Shown: positions 52,969 to 62,058 of the stretch, one piece after another
How positions within the stretch are numbered: the first letter of the stretch is position 1
How the letters are laid out: each line of letters begins with the position of its first letter
Assembly (NCBI RefSeq): GCF_010500915.1
Contig: NZ_JAAAWP010000006.1
Coordinates: 214,801 to 278,800 of the forward strand
Direction of reading: 5' to 3'
Origin: Alteromonas hispanica
GTDB taxonomy: Bacteria; Pseudomonadota; Gammaproteobacteria; Enterobacterales; Alteromonadaceae
DNA: 64,000 nt
Program-made: the position numbers and the translations under genes
Notes under the pieces: generated by a model
What the model saw: only the letters and a program-made list of their open reading frames with translations
What the model was told of the DNA's origin: nothing
Database searches by the model: none

Positions 52969-54459
52969 ATGCTCGAACACGTAAAGAGAGACTGGTTCTC
53001 TAATATTCGTGGCGATGTGCTTGCGGGTATTGTTGTGGCATTAGCCCTTATTCCCGAAGCCATTGCCTTCTCTATCATTGCTGGTGTTGACCCCAAAGTG
53101 GGGTTATACGCGTCGTTCTGCATTGCCGTTATCATAGCTTTTGTTGGTGGAAGGCCAGGTATGATTTCTGCAGCCACCGGAGCAATGGCACTGTTAATGG
53201 TGACATTGGTGAGGGAGCATGGGCTTGAATATTTGTTAGCAGCAACATTACTTACGGGTGTGTTGCAGATTTTAGCTGGCTTTTTGCGCTTGGGCGAATT
53301 GATGCGGTTTGTTTCACGGTCAGTCGTTACTGGGTTTGTGAATGCTCTGGCTATTCTGATATTTATGGCGCAACTACCTGAACTAACCAATGTGACTTAC
53401 CATGTGTATGTTATGACCGCCGCAGGCCTTGGCATTATTTATTTGTTTCCCTATCTGCCTGTTATTGGCAAGGCTATTCCCTCGCCACTCGTGTGCATCG
53501 TAACACTCACCATCGTTGCTATTGTTACGGGGTTGGATATTCGTACAGTCGGTGACATGGGAGAACTTCCTGACACATTGCCGATATTTTTGTGGCCAGA
53601 TGTGCCATTAAATTTTGAAACGCTATCTATTGTGTTCCCTTATGCCGCTGGTCTTGCTGTAGTAGGTTTGCTGGAATCGATGATGACGGCAACTATCGTT
53701 GATGATTTAACTGATACTTCCAGTGATAGAAACAAAGAGTGTAAAGGTCAGGGCATTGCTAATATTGGCGCTGGGTTATTTGGAGGCATGGCAGGATGCG
53801 CCATGATTGGTCAATCTATCATTAATGTGAAATCAGGTGGGCGCGGAAGGCTGTCGACGTTCGTTGCGGGGACATTCTTGCTGTTTATGGTGCTTGTACT
53901 GGATGAATGGCTTCGACAAATTCCAATGGCTGCGTTGGTTGCTGTGATGATAATGGTGTCAATCGGTACCTTTTCTTGGACGTCAGTAAAAGATTTGGGC
54001 AAGCATCCACTATCGTCCAATATTGTCATGATAAGTACCGTCGTGATTGTTGTAGCAACACATAATCTCGCCATTGGTGTGCTAGTGGGTGTTTTGCTAG
54101 CTACGCTATTCTTTGCAAACAAAATCGGCCGCTTTATGGCAGTTAAGTCTCACTATTCAGACGTAGAGAAAACACGCACCTACAAAGTGGTTGGGCAGGT
54201 CTTCTTTGCTTCCTCAGAGCAATTCATCGCATCGTTTGATTTTAAAGACGCCGTAAGTAATGTTGTTATTGACCTCAATCACGCTCACTTCTGGGATATT
54301 ACTGCCGTTAATGCGCTAGACAAAGTGGTCATTAAATTTCGCCGAGAAGGTGCCACTGTGACGGTAATTGGCATGAACGAAGCGACAGAAACTGTTGTTG
54401 ATAAATTTGGTGTACACAATGATCCGGCGGAAGTAGATAAACTTATGGGTGGTCACTAG
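52969..54459 (+). CDS. SulP-family anion transporter with STAS domain
   Basis: 496 residues. About ten to twelve membrane helices with the SulP signature ([35 protein letters not shown]) and a C-terminal cytoplasmic STAS domain ([23 protein letters not shown]). SulP proteins carry sulfate, bicarbonate or other anions; the substrate is not visible. The tight spacing to the Usp gene (12 bp) suggests an operon, a pairing often seen in marine bacteria for bicarbonate or sulfate uptake. Confidence 0.88.
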   Translation: MLEHVKRDWFSNIRGDVLAGIVVALALIPEAIAFSIIAGVDPKVGLYASFCIAVIIAFVGGRPGMISAATGAMALLMVTLVREHGLEYLLAATLLTGVLQILAGFLRLGELMRFVSRSVVTGFVNALAILIFMAQLPELTNVTYHVYVMTAAGLGIIYLFPYLPVIGKAIPSPLVCIVTLTIVAIVTGLDIRTVGDMGELPDTLPIFLWPDVPLNFETLSIVFPYAAGLAVVGLLESMMTATIVDDLTDTSSDRNKECKGQGIANIGAGLFGGMAGCAMIGQSIINVKSGGRGRLSTFVAGTFLLFMVLVLDEWLRQIPMAALVAVMIMVSIGTFSWTSVKDLGKHPLSSNIVMISTVVIVVATHNLAIGVLVGVLLATLFFANKIGRFMAVKSHYSDVEKTRTYKVVGQVFFASSEQFIASFDFKDAVSNVVIDLNHAHFWDITAVNALDKVVIKFRREGATVTVIGMNEATETVVDKFGVHNDPAEVDKLMGGH

Positions 54460-54471
54460 AGGAGACATGTT

Positions 54472-55323
54472 ATGAACAAAATAATTACCTGTATCGATGG
54501 CTCTGTCATGACACACGCCGTTGCCAACGCTGGTGAGTGGGCAGCTAATAAGCTGGCAAAGCCTTTATGCTTTCTCCATACCATCGAGAAAACGCATCAG
54601 CACGGCGCAGACGATTATACCGGCGCTATTGGACTTGGCGCGCGTTCGTCATTAATGGAAGAAATGACCAAATTGGATGAACAAAAGAGCAAGCTGGCCC
54701 TGCAATCTGGCAATGAATTGCTTGAATCCGTGGTCTCTGATGCTCGAACAACTGGCATAGAAACGGTCGAGTCAATGCAGCGTCACGGCGATGTTATTGA
54801 GGCATTAATCGAACTTGAAAGTAACACTCGCTTAATTGTTATTGGCCGAAAAGGTGTGGGTCACGACAACGAATTTAAAGCCATTGGCTCTCATCTTGAA
54901 ACTTTACTTCGAAAAGCGCCTCAGCCTGTGCTGATTGTGCCTGAGAAATTCTCGGCACCTAACTCATTTATGATTGCCTATGACGGGCGCGAGTCGGCTG
55001 ATAGGGCGCTGCAAAAAGTGCTGGAGGGAGGCCTTTTGCATGGCATCGATTGCCATTTAGTGTCGATAAAAAATAATGAAACAAACCTCAAGGCTAAGTT
55101 TGACAATGCGGCATCGCAATTAACAGAGCGCGGATTAAATGTCACCACTGCCTTTTTAGAGGGTAACATCCACGATGAACTACTTAAATATCAGGCAAAA
55201 AACAACATCGATTTAATGGTGATGGGGGCATTTGGTCATTCTAAATTACGGCAACTGTTTGTTGGAAGCAATACGCTGAAAATGCTCGAAAGAATCGACA
55301 TCCCGCTTATTGTTTTGCGATAA
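54472..55323 (+). CDS. Tandem universal stress protein (UspA-type, two domains)
   Basis: 283 residues. Two Usp folds: residues about 1-150 and 155-283. The second has the ATP-binding pattern MGAFGHSKLRQLFVGS (G-x2-G-x9-GS); the first has a degenerate IGRKGVGHD. Usp proteins bind ATP and respond to stress and starvation. It is 12 bp after the SulP gene and likely co-transcribed, possibly regulating that transporter. Confidence 0.9.
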   Translation: MNKIITCIDGSVMTHAVANAGEWAANKLAKPLCFLHTIEKTHQHGADDYTGAIGLGARSSLMEEMTKLDEQKSKLALQSGNELLESVVSDARTTGIETVESMQRHGDVIEALIELESNTRLIVIGRKGVGHDNEFKAIGSHLETLLRKAPQPVLIVPEKFSAPNSFMIAYDGRESADRALQKVLEGGLLHGIDCHLVSIKNNETNLKAKFDNAASQLTERGLNVTTAFLEGNIHDELLKYQAKNNIDLMVMGAFGHSKLRQLFVGSNTLKMLERIDIPLIVLR

Positions 55324-55330
55324 CCAAGCA

Positions 55331-55361
55331 AGTGCGCACTAAGATAGCCTTATTGCGCACT
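55331..55361 (+). terminator. Inverted repeat after the SulP-Usp operon
   Basis: AGTGCGCA (55331-55338) and TGCGCACT (55354-55361) are perfect arms, extended inside by TAAG and CTTA. The hairpin is strong but lacks a clear T-run, so it could stop RNA decay rather than terminate transcription. Confidence 0.5.
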
Positions 55362-55483
55362 ACTTCACTGTAACCTCCTGATTTTAAAAAGTGAGGAGCG
55401 ATGAGGATATTTAAAAACAAAAAAGGCTATTTGTATTTTAGGGGACCAATCTGAATGTTTGATTATGCGGCGAAAACGCCGTT

Positions 55484-56317
55484 GTGTACAAAATTTTGAT
55501 TAGTGTTTCAATTGGTCCGTTTGCGTTAATGACCAACACACTACTCACAATAATGAGTGCATTTTTGCTTTGGTTGTTAATTGGTTTTTTCACAAAATCA
55601 AAAACTTACCAAACCTTTGCAACCGATACTGTGTTTTACAGTCTGTTCGCTGGGTTATTAACGGCAAGAATCGCATTTGTTGTTGCCTTATGGGAAGTTT
55701 ATCAAGCAAATTGGTGGTCTGCGCTAGATATTAGAGATGGTGGCTTTAACCAGCCTGTCGGCTGGTTTGCGGGTATGAGCATAATGCTAATTAGGTGTAA
55801 AACGCACAGCCAACTGTTACCTATTTTCTTAAAGTCAGCTTTGATTACCGGCGTTGTTATCTTTCCACTTTTTGTTATCAACACCATGGTTAGCAACCAA
55901 AAAGTCACTGAAACTATTGAAGTTGCTGACATTCAAGGTACCCCAACCACACTGGACTTAAAAACAGGCAAGCCCTTAATAATCAACTTTTGGGCCTCGT
56001 GGTGTCCGCCCTGTCGCAGAGAAATGCCGCTGCTACAGCGAGCCCAGCAAGAACATAGCAACATTGAATTTGTTTTCGTAAATCAGGGAGAGGCGCCAAG
56101 TAAAGCACAGCACTTTTTACATGAACAAAGGATTGAATTAGAAAATACGTATTACGATTTTGCTGGTAACTCAGCCAAACAGCTGGGCGCGTTTGGCCTT
56201 CCTACAACATTATTTTTTACTGCAGAGGGCAAAATGGTAAATAGCCATATGGGCGAGCTTTCAGAAGCCAGCCTGCAATATTACCTTCGCTCTCTGGTTA
56301 CTGAGGTTGAAGAATAG
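55484..56317 (+). CDS. Membrane-anchored TlpA-like thioredoxin with Lgt-like N-terminus
   Basis: 277 residues. The C-terminal half, from about 145, is a TlpA/ResA thioredoxin fold with the redox motif WCPPC (173-177: FWASWCPPCRREM) and the cis-Pro region FGLPTTLFF. The N-terminal 130 residues are membrane helices with GLLTARIAFVVALWEVYQ and LDIRDGGFNQPVGWFAG, which recall part of Lgt (prolipoprotein diacylglyceryl transferase), but the Lgt catalytic His and Arg cannot be confirmed. It probably reduces disulfides or sulfur compounds in the periplasm. Start may be the ATG at 55529 (MTNTLL). Confidence 0.82.
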   Translation: MYKILISVSIGPFALMTNTLLTIMSAFLLWLLIGFFTKSKTYQTFATDTVFYSLFAGLLTARIAFVVALWEVYQANWWSALDIRDGGFNQPVGWFAGMSIMLIRCKTHSQLLPIFLKSALITGVVIFPLFVINTMVSNQKVTETIEVADIQGTPTTLDLKTGKPLIINFWASWCPPCRREMPLLQRAQQEHSNIEFVFVNQGEAPSKAQHFLHEQRIELENTYYDFAGNSAKQLGAFGLPTTLFFTAEGKMVNSHMGELSEASLQYYLRSLVTEVEE

Positions 56318-56462
56318 TTATTTACTAAGCTCAATGCGCTATTAAAGTTGTTACGAATGAGGGTGACTTAGTTTAAATCGTATCGAAATTCTCAAAAGTC
56401 TCACTAACAATACTTTTTGGTCACCTTAAGAGGTCGGACAAAACAAAAAGCATATTCTACAT

Positions 56463-56481
56463 GTATATTTAATTTATATAC
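56463..56481. promoter_or_regulatory. AT-rich palindrome upstream of the PmpA gene
   Basis: GTATAT (56463-56468) and ATATAC (56476-56481) form an inverted repeat in the gap between the TlpA-like and PmpA-like genes. Together with the stronger palindrome that follows it may be an operator of the sulfur genes. Confidence 0.35.
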
Positions 56482-56533
56482 TCCTGTAAGCTTGTTAGAA
56501 TATTGATTGCGCTCATACGCATCAGCGCGCACA

Positions 56534-56559
56534 TTTATATGCGAAATAATGCATATAAA
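56534..56559. promoter_or_regulatory. Perfect inverted repeat, probable operator of the PmpAB operon
   Basis: TTTATATGC and GCATATAAA (9-bp arms, 8-bp spacer) lie about 65-90 bp before the chosen PmpA start. BigR/SqrR-type ArsR repressors bind AT-rich inverted repeats before pmpAB-like genes and respond to persulfides; no such repressor gene is in the window, so this is a suggestion. Confidence 0.5.
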
Positions 56560-56625
56560 GAACTTCTACAGTCAGTGACAACATGCATAAGCTTGTTTTA
56601 AGTGCAGCAAATTAGGAGAAAAGAT

Positions 56626-57054
56626 TTGGAAAACTGGACTATGACACCGTTCGAGCCGCTATCTGGCTTAGCTGGAGGCATTCTTATTGGGTTATCGGTT
56701 GTATTACTGTTGCTCACGCTTGGTCGCATCGCAGGCATCTCGGGCATTTCTGCTGGCGCTTTAACTCAAAGAGGGTCTGAACAGTATTGGCGACTAGCGT
56801 TCCTAGCAGGAATGATTTTGGCGGCCATATTCTACAGTAATTTTATGGGCGGCTTTAAGGTAGAGACTCAATTGGGCTCTGGCTGGATGATAATAGCAGG
56901 ACTACTGGTAGGCTTTGGCACTCGCCTTGGCTGTGGATGTACGTCTGGCCATGGTGTAGCGGGTCTATCTCGATTATCGCCACGCTCGATAGTAGCCACA
57001 CTCACATTTATGGCGGCAGCGGCCGCTACCACAAATATTATTAGACACCTTTAA
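56626..57054 (+). CDS. YeeE/YedE sulfur-transport protein, first half (PmpA-like)
   Basis: 142 residues from TTG at 56626; AGGAG lies 7 bases before, so I prefer it to the GTG 24 bp earlier. About four membrane helices and the family motif [15 protein letters not shown] with two cysteines. PmpA/PmpB (DUF395) pairs are thought to carry thiosulfate or sulfide-type sulfur across the membrane. It is followed after 20 bp by the matching second half. Confidence 0.85.
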   Translation: MENWTMTPFEPLSGLAGGILIGLSVVLLLLTLGRIAGISGISAGALTQRGSEQYWRLAFLAGMILAAIFYSNFMGGFKVETQLGSGWMIIAGLLVGFGTRLGCGCTSGHGVAGLSRLSPRSIVATLTFMAAAAATTNIIRHL

Positions 57055-57074
57055 TACAGCGGAGGAAATAGATT

Positions 57075-57494
57075 ATGAAAGTACTTATCGCTTCGCTTTT
57101 TAGCGGTCTGCTTTTCGGTTTTGGGCTTGTTGTGTCGGGAATGAGCAATCCTGCTCGCGTGCTCAATTTTCTTGATTTTAGCGCGAACTGGGATGCTACC
57201 TTAGCTTTTGTTATGGGCGGCGCCATTTTAGTAGCGGCCCCCGGCATCTATTGGGTGCGCAAAAGAAGCAAACCTTTGTTTGCTAACAAGTTCGACATTC
57301 CCACGAGCAAAACCATAGATAGTAAATTGGTTTTGGGATCTGCGTGTTTTGGTATTGGCTGGGGAATAAGTGGCTTTTGTCCAGGCCCTGCAGTGGTTGC
57401 TGTTGTATCTCTTCAGTCAGATGTTCTTTTATTTATCGGCGCTATGCTTGTTGGCATGCTGGCGCAGTATTTTTTAACACCGAAGTCTTCTTAA
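57075..57494 (+). CDS. YeeE/YedE sulfur-transport protein, second half (PmpB-like)
   Basis: 139 residues with about four helices. Residues near 15-30 (GFGLVVSGMSNPARV) and GWGISGFCPGPAVVAV (Cys near 103) are PmpB signatures. Together with PmpA it forms the full YeeE fold in two chains. Its ribosome site GGAGGAAA is strong. It is 13 bp before the rhodanese gene. Confidence 0.87.
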   Translation: MKVLIASLFSGLLFGFGLVVSGMSNPARVLNFLDFSANWDATLAFVMGGAILVAAPGIYWVRKRSKPLFANKFDIPTSKTIDSKLVLGSACFGIGWGISGFCPGPAVVAVVSLQSDVLLFIGAMLVGMLAQYFLTPKSS

Positions 57495-57507
57495 TTAAGG
57501 GAGAGAG

Positions 57508-57936
57508 ATGAAAAATACAGCTTTAATAATACTTTTATTTTTCGCCGGTTTAGCGCTATTTCCGTCATTGTTAAATGCACAGACAGCAAACACAACAGAC
57601 ACCATGACGGTTCACGAGGTGCATAACGCATTGAGTGATCCCATGTTTAATGGCGTATTGATAGATGTTCGCACCAAGGAAGAGTATGCAGAGGGGCATA
57701 TAAAAGGCTCTTTGAACATACCGGTTGGCACTCTCCACGAACACATCGAAAAACTTCGTATATTAGAGACCAACGGCCTTGTTATTTACTGTCGCACAGG
57801 CCGTCGTGCAGCAAAGGCAATAGATTTGTTATTGCAGGCAGGAGTTGAAAATATCATTTATATGAAAGGTGATATGACGGAGTGGAAAAAGGAACAACTC
57901 CCTATGGTGGTAAACGACAAAACTGGACAGAATTAA
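57508..57936 (+). CDS. Periplasmic rhodanese-like sulfurtransferase
   Basis: 142 residues with a signal peptide (cleavage near LNAQ, about residue 25) and one rhodanese domain: LIDVRTKEEYAEGHIKGSLNIP and the active site CRTGRRA with Cys95. Rhodaneses transfer sulfane sulfur from thiosulfate or persulfides. Periplasmic location and its place in the PmpAB cluster fit detoxification of sulfane sulfur. Confidence 0.92.
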   Translation: MKNTALIILLFFAGLALFPSLLNAQTANTTDTMTVHEVHNALSDPMFNGVLIDVRTKEEYAEGHIKGSLNIPVGTLHEHIEKLRILETNGLVIYCRTGRRAAKAIDLLLQAGVENIIYMKGDMTEWKKEQLPMVVNDKTGQN

Positions 57937-57978
57937 CACCTAACAATGAATAAGTAACTCTCTAAAAAGGTACACACC

Positions 57979-58533
57979 ATGCTAAAAATAAAAAACGTAA
58001 ACCTGATGGCTTGTTGTTTGGTAGCTCTCTTTAGTTTTCATTCTGTGGTTCATGCTCAAATGTCTGAGTTCAGAGATGGCACTGTGATTAAAGGCTTTGG
58101 AAAAAGCGCCCCCGTGCCCTCTCATGTTTTGCCAGAAAACAGCGAATTTAACATTACCTTCGACGTTGCCAGTACCAGTGGTGAAGGTGTTGTAAACCGA
58201 AAGTTTGATAGCCTAGCGCGCTTTATTAACATGCACGCCGCTGCAGGCGTGAAAAAAGAAAATATCCACCTTGCGCTTGTAGTGCACGGAAGCGCAATTT
58301 TTGATTTATTAAATAATGCTTCTTATCAAGAAAAGTTCGACACACCAAACCCTAACGAACCGCTACTAAAAGCACTTTTAGAGAACAACGTGCGTGTAAT
58401 TTTATGTGGTCAAAGTGCCGCTTCAAAAGCTGTAAAAAGCGGACAGTTGGTTGAGGGCGTAGAGATTCAATTATCGGCTATGACCGCTCACGCTTTACTT
58501 CAGCAAGAGGGCTATACGGTTAACCCATTCTGA
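57979..58533 (+). CDS. Periplasmic DsrE-family protein
   Basis: 184 residues with a signal peptide (cleavage near HAQ, about residue 27). The fold shows LALVVHGSAIFDLL, NNVRVILCGQSAASKAV (Cys in the DsrE-like position) and a C-terminal LSAMTAHALLQQEGY. DsrE/DsrF proteins carry sulfur through a single reactive cysteine. Likely partner of the rhodanese, and the last gene of this sulfur set. Confidence 0.85.
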   Translation: MLKIKNVNLMACCLVALFSFHSVVHAQMSEFRDGTVIKGFGKSAPVPSHVLPENSEFNITFDVASTSGEGVVNRKFDSLARFINMHAAAGVKKENIHLALVVHGSAIFDLLNNASYQEKFDTPNPNEPLLKALLENNVRVILCGQSAASKAVKSGQLVEGVEIQLSAMTAHALLQQEGYTVNPF

Positions 58534-58648
58534 ATTTATAAATATTATACAAAGCCAAACTTGTTATCGGTATCAGCGAATTGTTCTTCATACGGCTAAT
58601 AGAAATGAGTTTACTGTGAGTTGTAATATTAGAGAGAATTGTATTGTT

Positions 58649-60169
58649 ATGAATTTCGCTAGAGCCTTCGTCGGGGTTGCCTTTTTACTTACTGCTAATA
58701 CTGCGCTTGCTGACGTAAAACGAACGCAGGATGAGACCAAGTTACCTAACTACCTGAACAGTTTTAGTAAAGGCTTACCTCATAACGAGTGGGGAGTAGT
58801 GGATGAAAAGGCATACGAAAAACTATTATCGGCACTAAATGAAGGTAACAGTGCCGCTTTTGAAAATGTTCCTATGGGCGTGAAAAACGGGTTTGGGCTT
58901 CGTAATCCACTTGCGGCATACGCAAGTGTTCACGAAGGGGGTGACCCAGACACTTTCACAATACCATCAGCTCCCGAGTTTGATAGCGCATGGCAAGCCG
59001 CAGAAGCCGTTGAGGTAATGTGGAAAGCGTTACTTCGAGATGTACCTTTTGCTGACTACGCAAGTAATTCACTAGTTAAAGATGCCACAAAAGACTTACA
59101 GCAGCTGTCTGAGTTTCGCGGCCCCACATCAAACAACTCGCATACAAAGGGCAAGATAAGCTCGCAAACATTGTTTAGGGGTGTAGGCCCTGGCGAAACT
59201 GTTGGGCCTTACATTTCACAATTTTTATTGAAGCCTATTCCTTACGGCGCTACTACTATTCCTCAACGCTATAAGGTGCCCAAGCTTGGTAACGATCATC
59301 TCACAAATTACAACGAGTGGCTTCGTATACAAAACGGCGGTAAGCCCTCTGGTATCACTACAGCATTATATGAAGCCGAAAGTCTTTATTTATATAGCGG
59401 TAGAGCGCTGGGCGAGTATGTGTTGCATGATTTTGTGAACATGGCCTACCTCAACGCAGCTCTTATTATTGGTTCGTTTGGTGATGAAGCATTTGCTAAA
59501 TCAGACCCCTATAGTAAAACCAAATCTCAAGCTCGTGCGCCGCTATTTGGTATTAATCATGCCATTGACCTTTTATCTCGTGTATCAATGCCGTCACAGC
59601 AAGTGGCGTGGTACCAAAAGTGGCTAGTACACAGGCGTGCACGACCTGAAGTATATTTCGGGCGTGTTCACAACCATTTAGCAGACAATGGCATTGCATA
59701 CCCGATACATGAAGAAATGCTGAACTCCAAAGCGCTTGATAAAGCTCTGAAAGAAAATGGCACCTATTTATTGCCGCAAGCCTCGCCCAAGGGCGCGCCG
59801 CTTCACCCTACTTACCCAGCTGCTCACGCCGTTATGGCTGGCGCAGCTGTCACAATGCTAAAAGCGTTCTTTAATGGTGATTTTGTTATTCCCGACCCAG
59901 TAATGACAAGCGCGGATGGAAAGCGATTATTGCCTTATAAGGGTGAATCACTCACCATAGAGGGTGAGCTTAATAAACTCGCCAGTAATATTTCATTGGG
60001 CCGTAATTTCGCTGGTGTGCATTATCGCTCTGATGGAGACTATGGCTTAGTGCTAGGTGAGGAGTATGCCATCAGTGCACTAAGAGAAATAGCACACCAA
60101 TATAGAGAAGAGTTTGGAGGTTTCACCTTTAGGCGGTTTAATGGAACTACCGTGGAAATAAGTCAATGA
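58649..60169 (+). CDS. Vanadium-dependent haloperoxidase / PAP2-family protein
   Basis: 506 residues from MNFARAF, which gives a signal peptide (cleavage near ALAD); a frame 33 bp longer adds only MSCNIRENCIV. C-terminal vanadate-site elements in algal haloperoxidase spacing: KWLVHRRARP (Lys324, Arg332), HPTYPAAH (His386, His393) and GRNFAGVHYRSD (Arg452, axial His458). The residues that in algal enzymes are Ser-Gly-His (here Ala391-Ala392-His393) have lost Ser and Gly, so halide oxidation may be weak or the protein may be phosphatase-like. Predicted periplasmic. Next comes a LuxR-type regulator. Confidence 0.85.
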   Translation: MNFARAFVGVAFLLTANTALADVKRTQDETKLPNYLNSFSKGLPHNEWGVVDEKAYEKLLSALNEGNSAAFENVPMGVKNGFGLRNPLAAYASVHEGGDPDTFTIPSAPEFDSAWQAAEAVEVMWKALLRDVPFADYASNSLVKDATKDLQQLSEFRGPTSNNSHTKGKISSQTLFRGVGPGETVGPYISQFLLKPIPYGATTIPQRYKVPKLGNDHLTNYNEWLRIQNGGKPSGITTALYEAESLYLYSGRALGEYVLHDFVNMAYLNAALIIGSFGDEAFAKSDPYSKTKSQARAPLFGINHAIDLLSRVSMPSQQVAWYQKWLVHRRARPEVYFGRVHNHLADNGIAYPIHEEMLNSKALDKALKENGTYLLPQASPKGAPLHPTYPAAHAVMAGAAVTMLKAFFNGDFVIPDPVMTSADGKRLLPYKGESLTIEGELNKLASNISLGRNFAGVHYRSDGDYGLVLGEEYAISALREIAHQYREEFGGFTFRRFNGTTVEISQ

Positions 60170-60235
60170 GGCGAGCCGCAGCGGTAATCAACTGGTTTAA
60201 TTTTCATACATATAGCCGAATGTGACGACCAACCG

Positions 60236-60724
60236 ATGAAAGACAAAATACTCTCTATTACTTTAATTTGTATTATTGTGCTTAAAATTGCAGATTTAAA
60301 TGCAGATGTTGCCGACGAAGCTAGCCTCACCCACCTGATTCAAGAATCCATTTTGATTTTGATTTCATCCGGGCTGTTCATTTTTCTTATTTTTGATATT
60401 CGCCAACGATCAAACAACGCAAAAGAGTTAAAAGCAGAACTTGCCGCTTCGTCAGAAAGAGAACAAAAAGTCACAGCAGAACTTCAGAAGTCGAAACAAC
60501 ACTTTCTAAAGGCAATTCAAGCACAATTTGATGTATGGGGCTTAACTCCGAGTGAGAAAGAAGTGGCAATGTTTTTATTGCGAGGCTTAACGCTATCAGA
60601 AATTGCAGAAATGCGAAGTACTTCAGAGAAAACAATACGCCATCATGCTTCTGCTGTTTATCGCAAAGCAGATTGTAAAGGAAGGCACGAATTAGCAGCC
60701 CTTTTCTTAGAAAACTTAATTTAA
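60236..60724 (+). CDS. Membrane-anchored LuxR-family regulator
   Basis: 162 residues. Two predicted helices (about 4-18 and 36-54), a charged helical stretch (60-90), and a LuxR-type helix-turn-helix at about 100-160: LTPSEKEVAMFLLRGLTLSEIAEMRSTSEKTIRHHASAVYRKA. There is no receiver or ligand-binding domain. Its position between the haloperoxidase and the efflux operon leaves open which one it controls. Confidence 0.82.
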   Translation: MKDKILSITLICIIVLKIADLNADVADEASLTHLIQESILILISSGLFIFLIFDIRQRSNNAKELKAELAASSEREQKVTAELQKSKQHFLKAIQAQFDVWGLTPSEKEVAMFLLRGLTLSEIAEMRSTSEKTIRHHASAVYRKADCKGRHELAALFLENLI

Positions 60725-60876
60725 ATCATAATTTTACATCGTTTATAGGCGGTTTGACCTAGGTTATTAGGTGTTATGCCCAATATCTTTTCTGCCCTAT
60801 TTACCGTATTGTCATTAGCGTCTGTAAACATGAATGCACCTAAAATAAATTGCGTGCGCTTCTACAACGAGAACTT

Positions 60877-62058
60877 ATGACTCACTACTTAACATTCCTC
60901 TTTTTTTCAGTTTTGCTGATGGTAAGCGGTAGCAGTGTTGCGAAAACCTTACCCGATATCTACGACGGTGCACGCACGCGACTTACCCAACTCAATCAAA
61001 ACAATCCCGATCACCTAGAGCGTGAAGCAAAAGCGGTAAATCACTGGCTGCAAGGGCCGGCATCACTACAAATTATTGCGCTACCAAGTAACACCAGCAA
61101 TGGCGAAGACGAGTATGAAGTTGGTGTATTTTTACCCTTTAGGCCTCCGAAAGGCCGGGAGCTTGACGAGCAGCAATCTGAATTAACTCAGCGGTTTATT
61201 AAGGCACGGGAAAAACGATTTTCATTGTTAGCGAGCGGCCTACTGAGAGAGTCGCTATGGCGGCGAGTGATGGCTCAAACCGAACTTGAGGGGTTACAGG
61301 AAAAGCAGAAGTGGATTGATTCGCTAGACGTCAGCATACAAAAGCAGTCTCAAAGTGGTGAACTTGACCGTGCTACACTTCTGCGGTGGGAGCAAGAGAA
61401 GTTGTCTCATCAACTCACACTATCTCAAGCGAAGATTGCACTAAACAATGCAAAACAGCGCTACAGAGAAATTGCGGGAACTCAGGACCTACCTGATTCG
61501 CCACAAGAAACGGTGATACCGAACATTGGTAACGCAATTCAAACACACCCAGAACTCACGTTACTTTTATTAAGTCAGCAACAGTTAAATTTGAATTATG
61601 ACTTTGCCGACCAGTCGCTTGCACCATGGACGTTGGGCATTATTGCCCGACAGCTAAAAGGGCCCGCTGGCAACGATAATTTACTTGGCGTGAGTGTGAA
61701 TATTCCGCTAACTGGAAGTGATACTACGTCGGTTAACGATTACGCCCTCTGGCGAGACGCTAGCAATGCATTAAATGGTTCACTGGCTACAACGTATGCA
61801 CGCATACAGCAGCAACTCAGCGAAACCACAGCCACCTATGAATATACAAAGGAGGCTGAAAAAGTGCTGTCGAAACAAGTGACACTCGGTGAAGAGATTG
61901 CAGCCTTATATTTAAAGCAGGCTGACAGCTTGCCCAAAGTAGTGTGGCTAGAACAGTTGCTTTCACAGCAGGATACTATTTTAGCATTAGAAAAAATGAA
62001 AGTACGTCGCGCGGAAGCTGCGTCTAAACTTAATCAGATTGCAGGAGTTGCACTGTGA
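60877..62058 (+). CDS. TolC-family outer-membrane efflux protein
   Basis: 393 residues from MTHYLTFLFF, which gives a signal peptide; the TTG 27 bp before adds nine residues without signal character. Long helical hairpins with heptad patterns and two related halves (RFIKAREKRFSLLASGLLRESLW; ATTYARIQQQLSETTATYEYTKEAEKVL) fit the trimeric TolC channel, although it is short for a TolC and matches CusC/CzcC-type factors. It overlaps the adaptor gene by four bases. First gene of a three-gene efflux operon. Confidence 0.8.
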   Translation: MTHYLTFLFFSVLLMVSGSSVAKTLPDIYDGARTRLTQLNQNNPDHLEREAKAVNHWLQGPASLQIIALPSNTSNGEDEYEVGVFLPFRPPKGRELDEQQSELTQRFIKAREKRFSLLASGLLRESLWRRVMAQTELEGLQEKQKWIDSLDVSIQKQSQSGELDRATLLRWEQEKLSHQLTLSQAKIALNNAKQRYREIAGTQDLPDSPQETVIPNIGNAIQTHPELTLLLLSQQQLNLNYDFADQSLAPWTLGIIARQLKGPAGNDNLLGVSVNIPLTGSDTTSVNDYALWRDASNALNGSLATTYARIQQQLSETTATYEYTKEAEKVLSKQVTLGEEIAALYLKQADSLPKVVWLEQLLSQQDTILALEKMKVRRAEAASKLNQIAGVAL

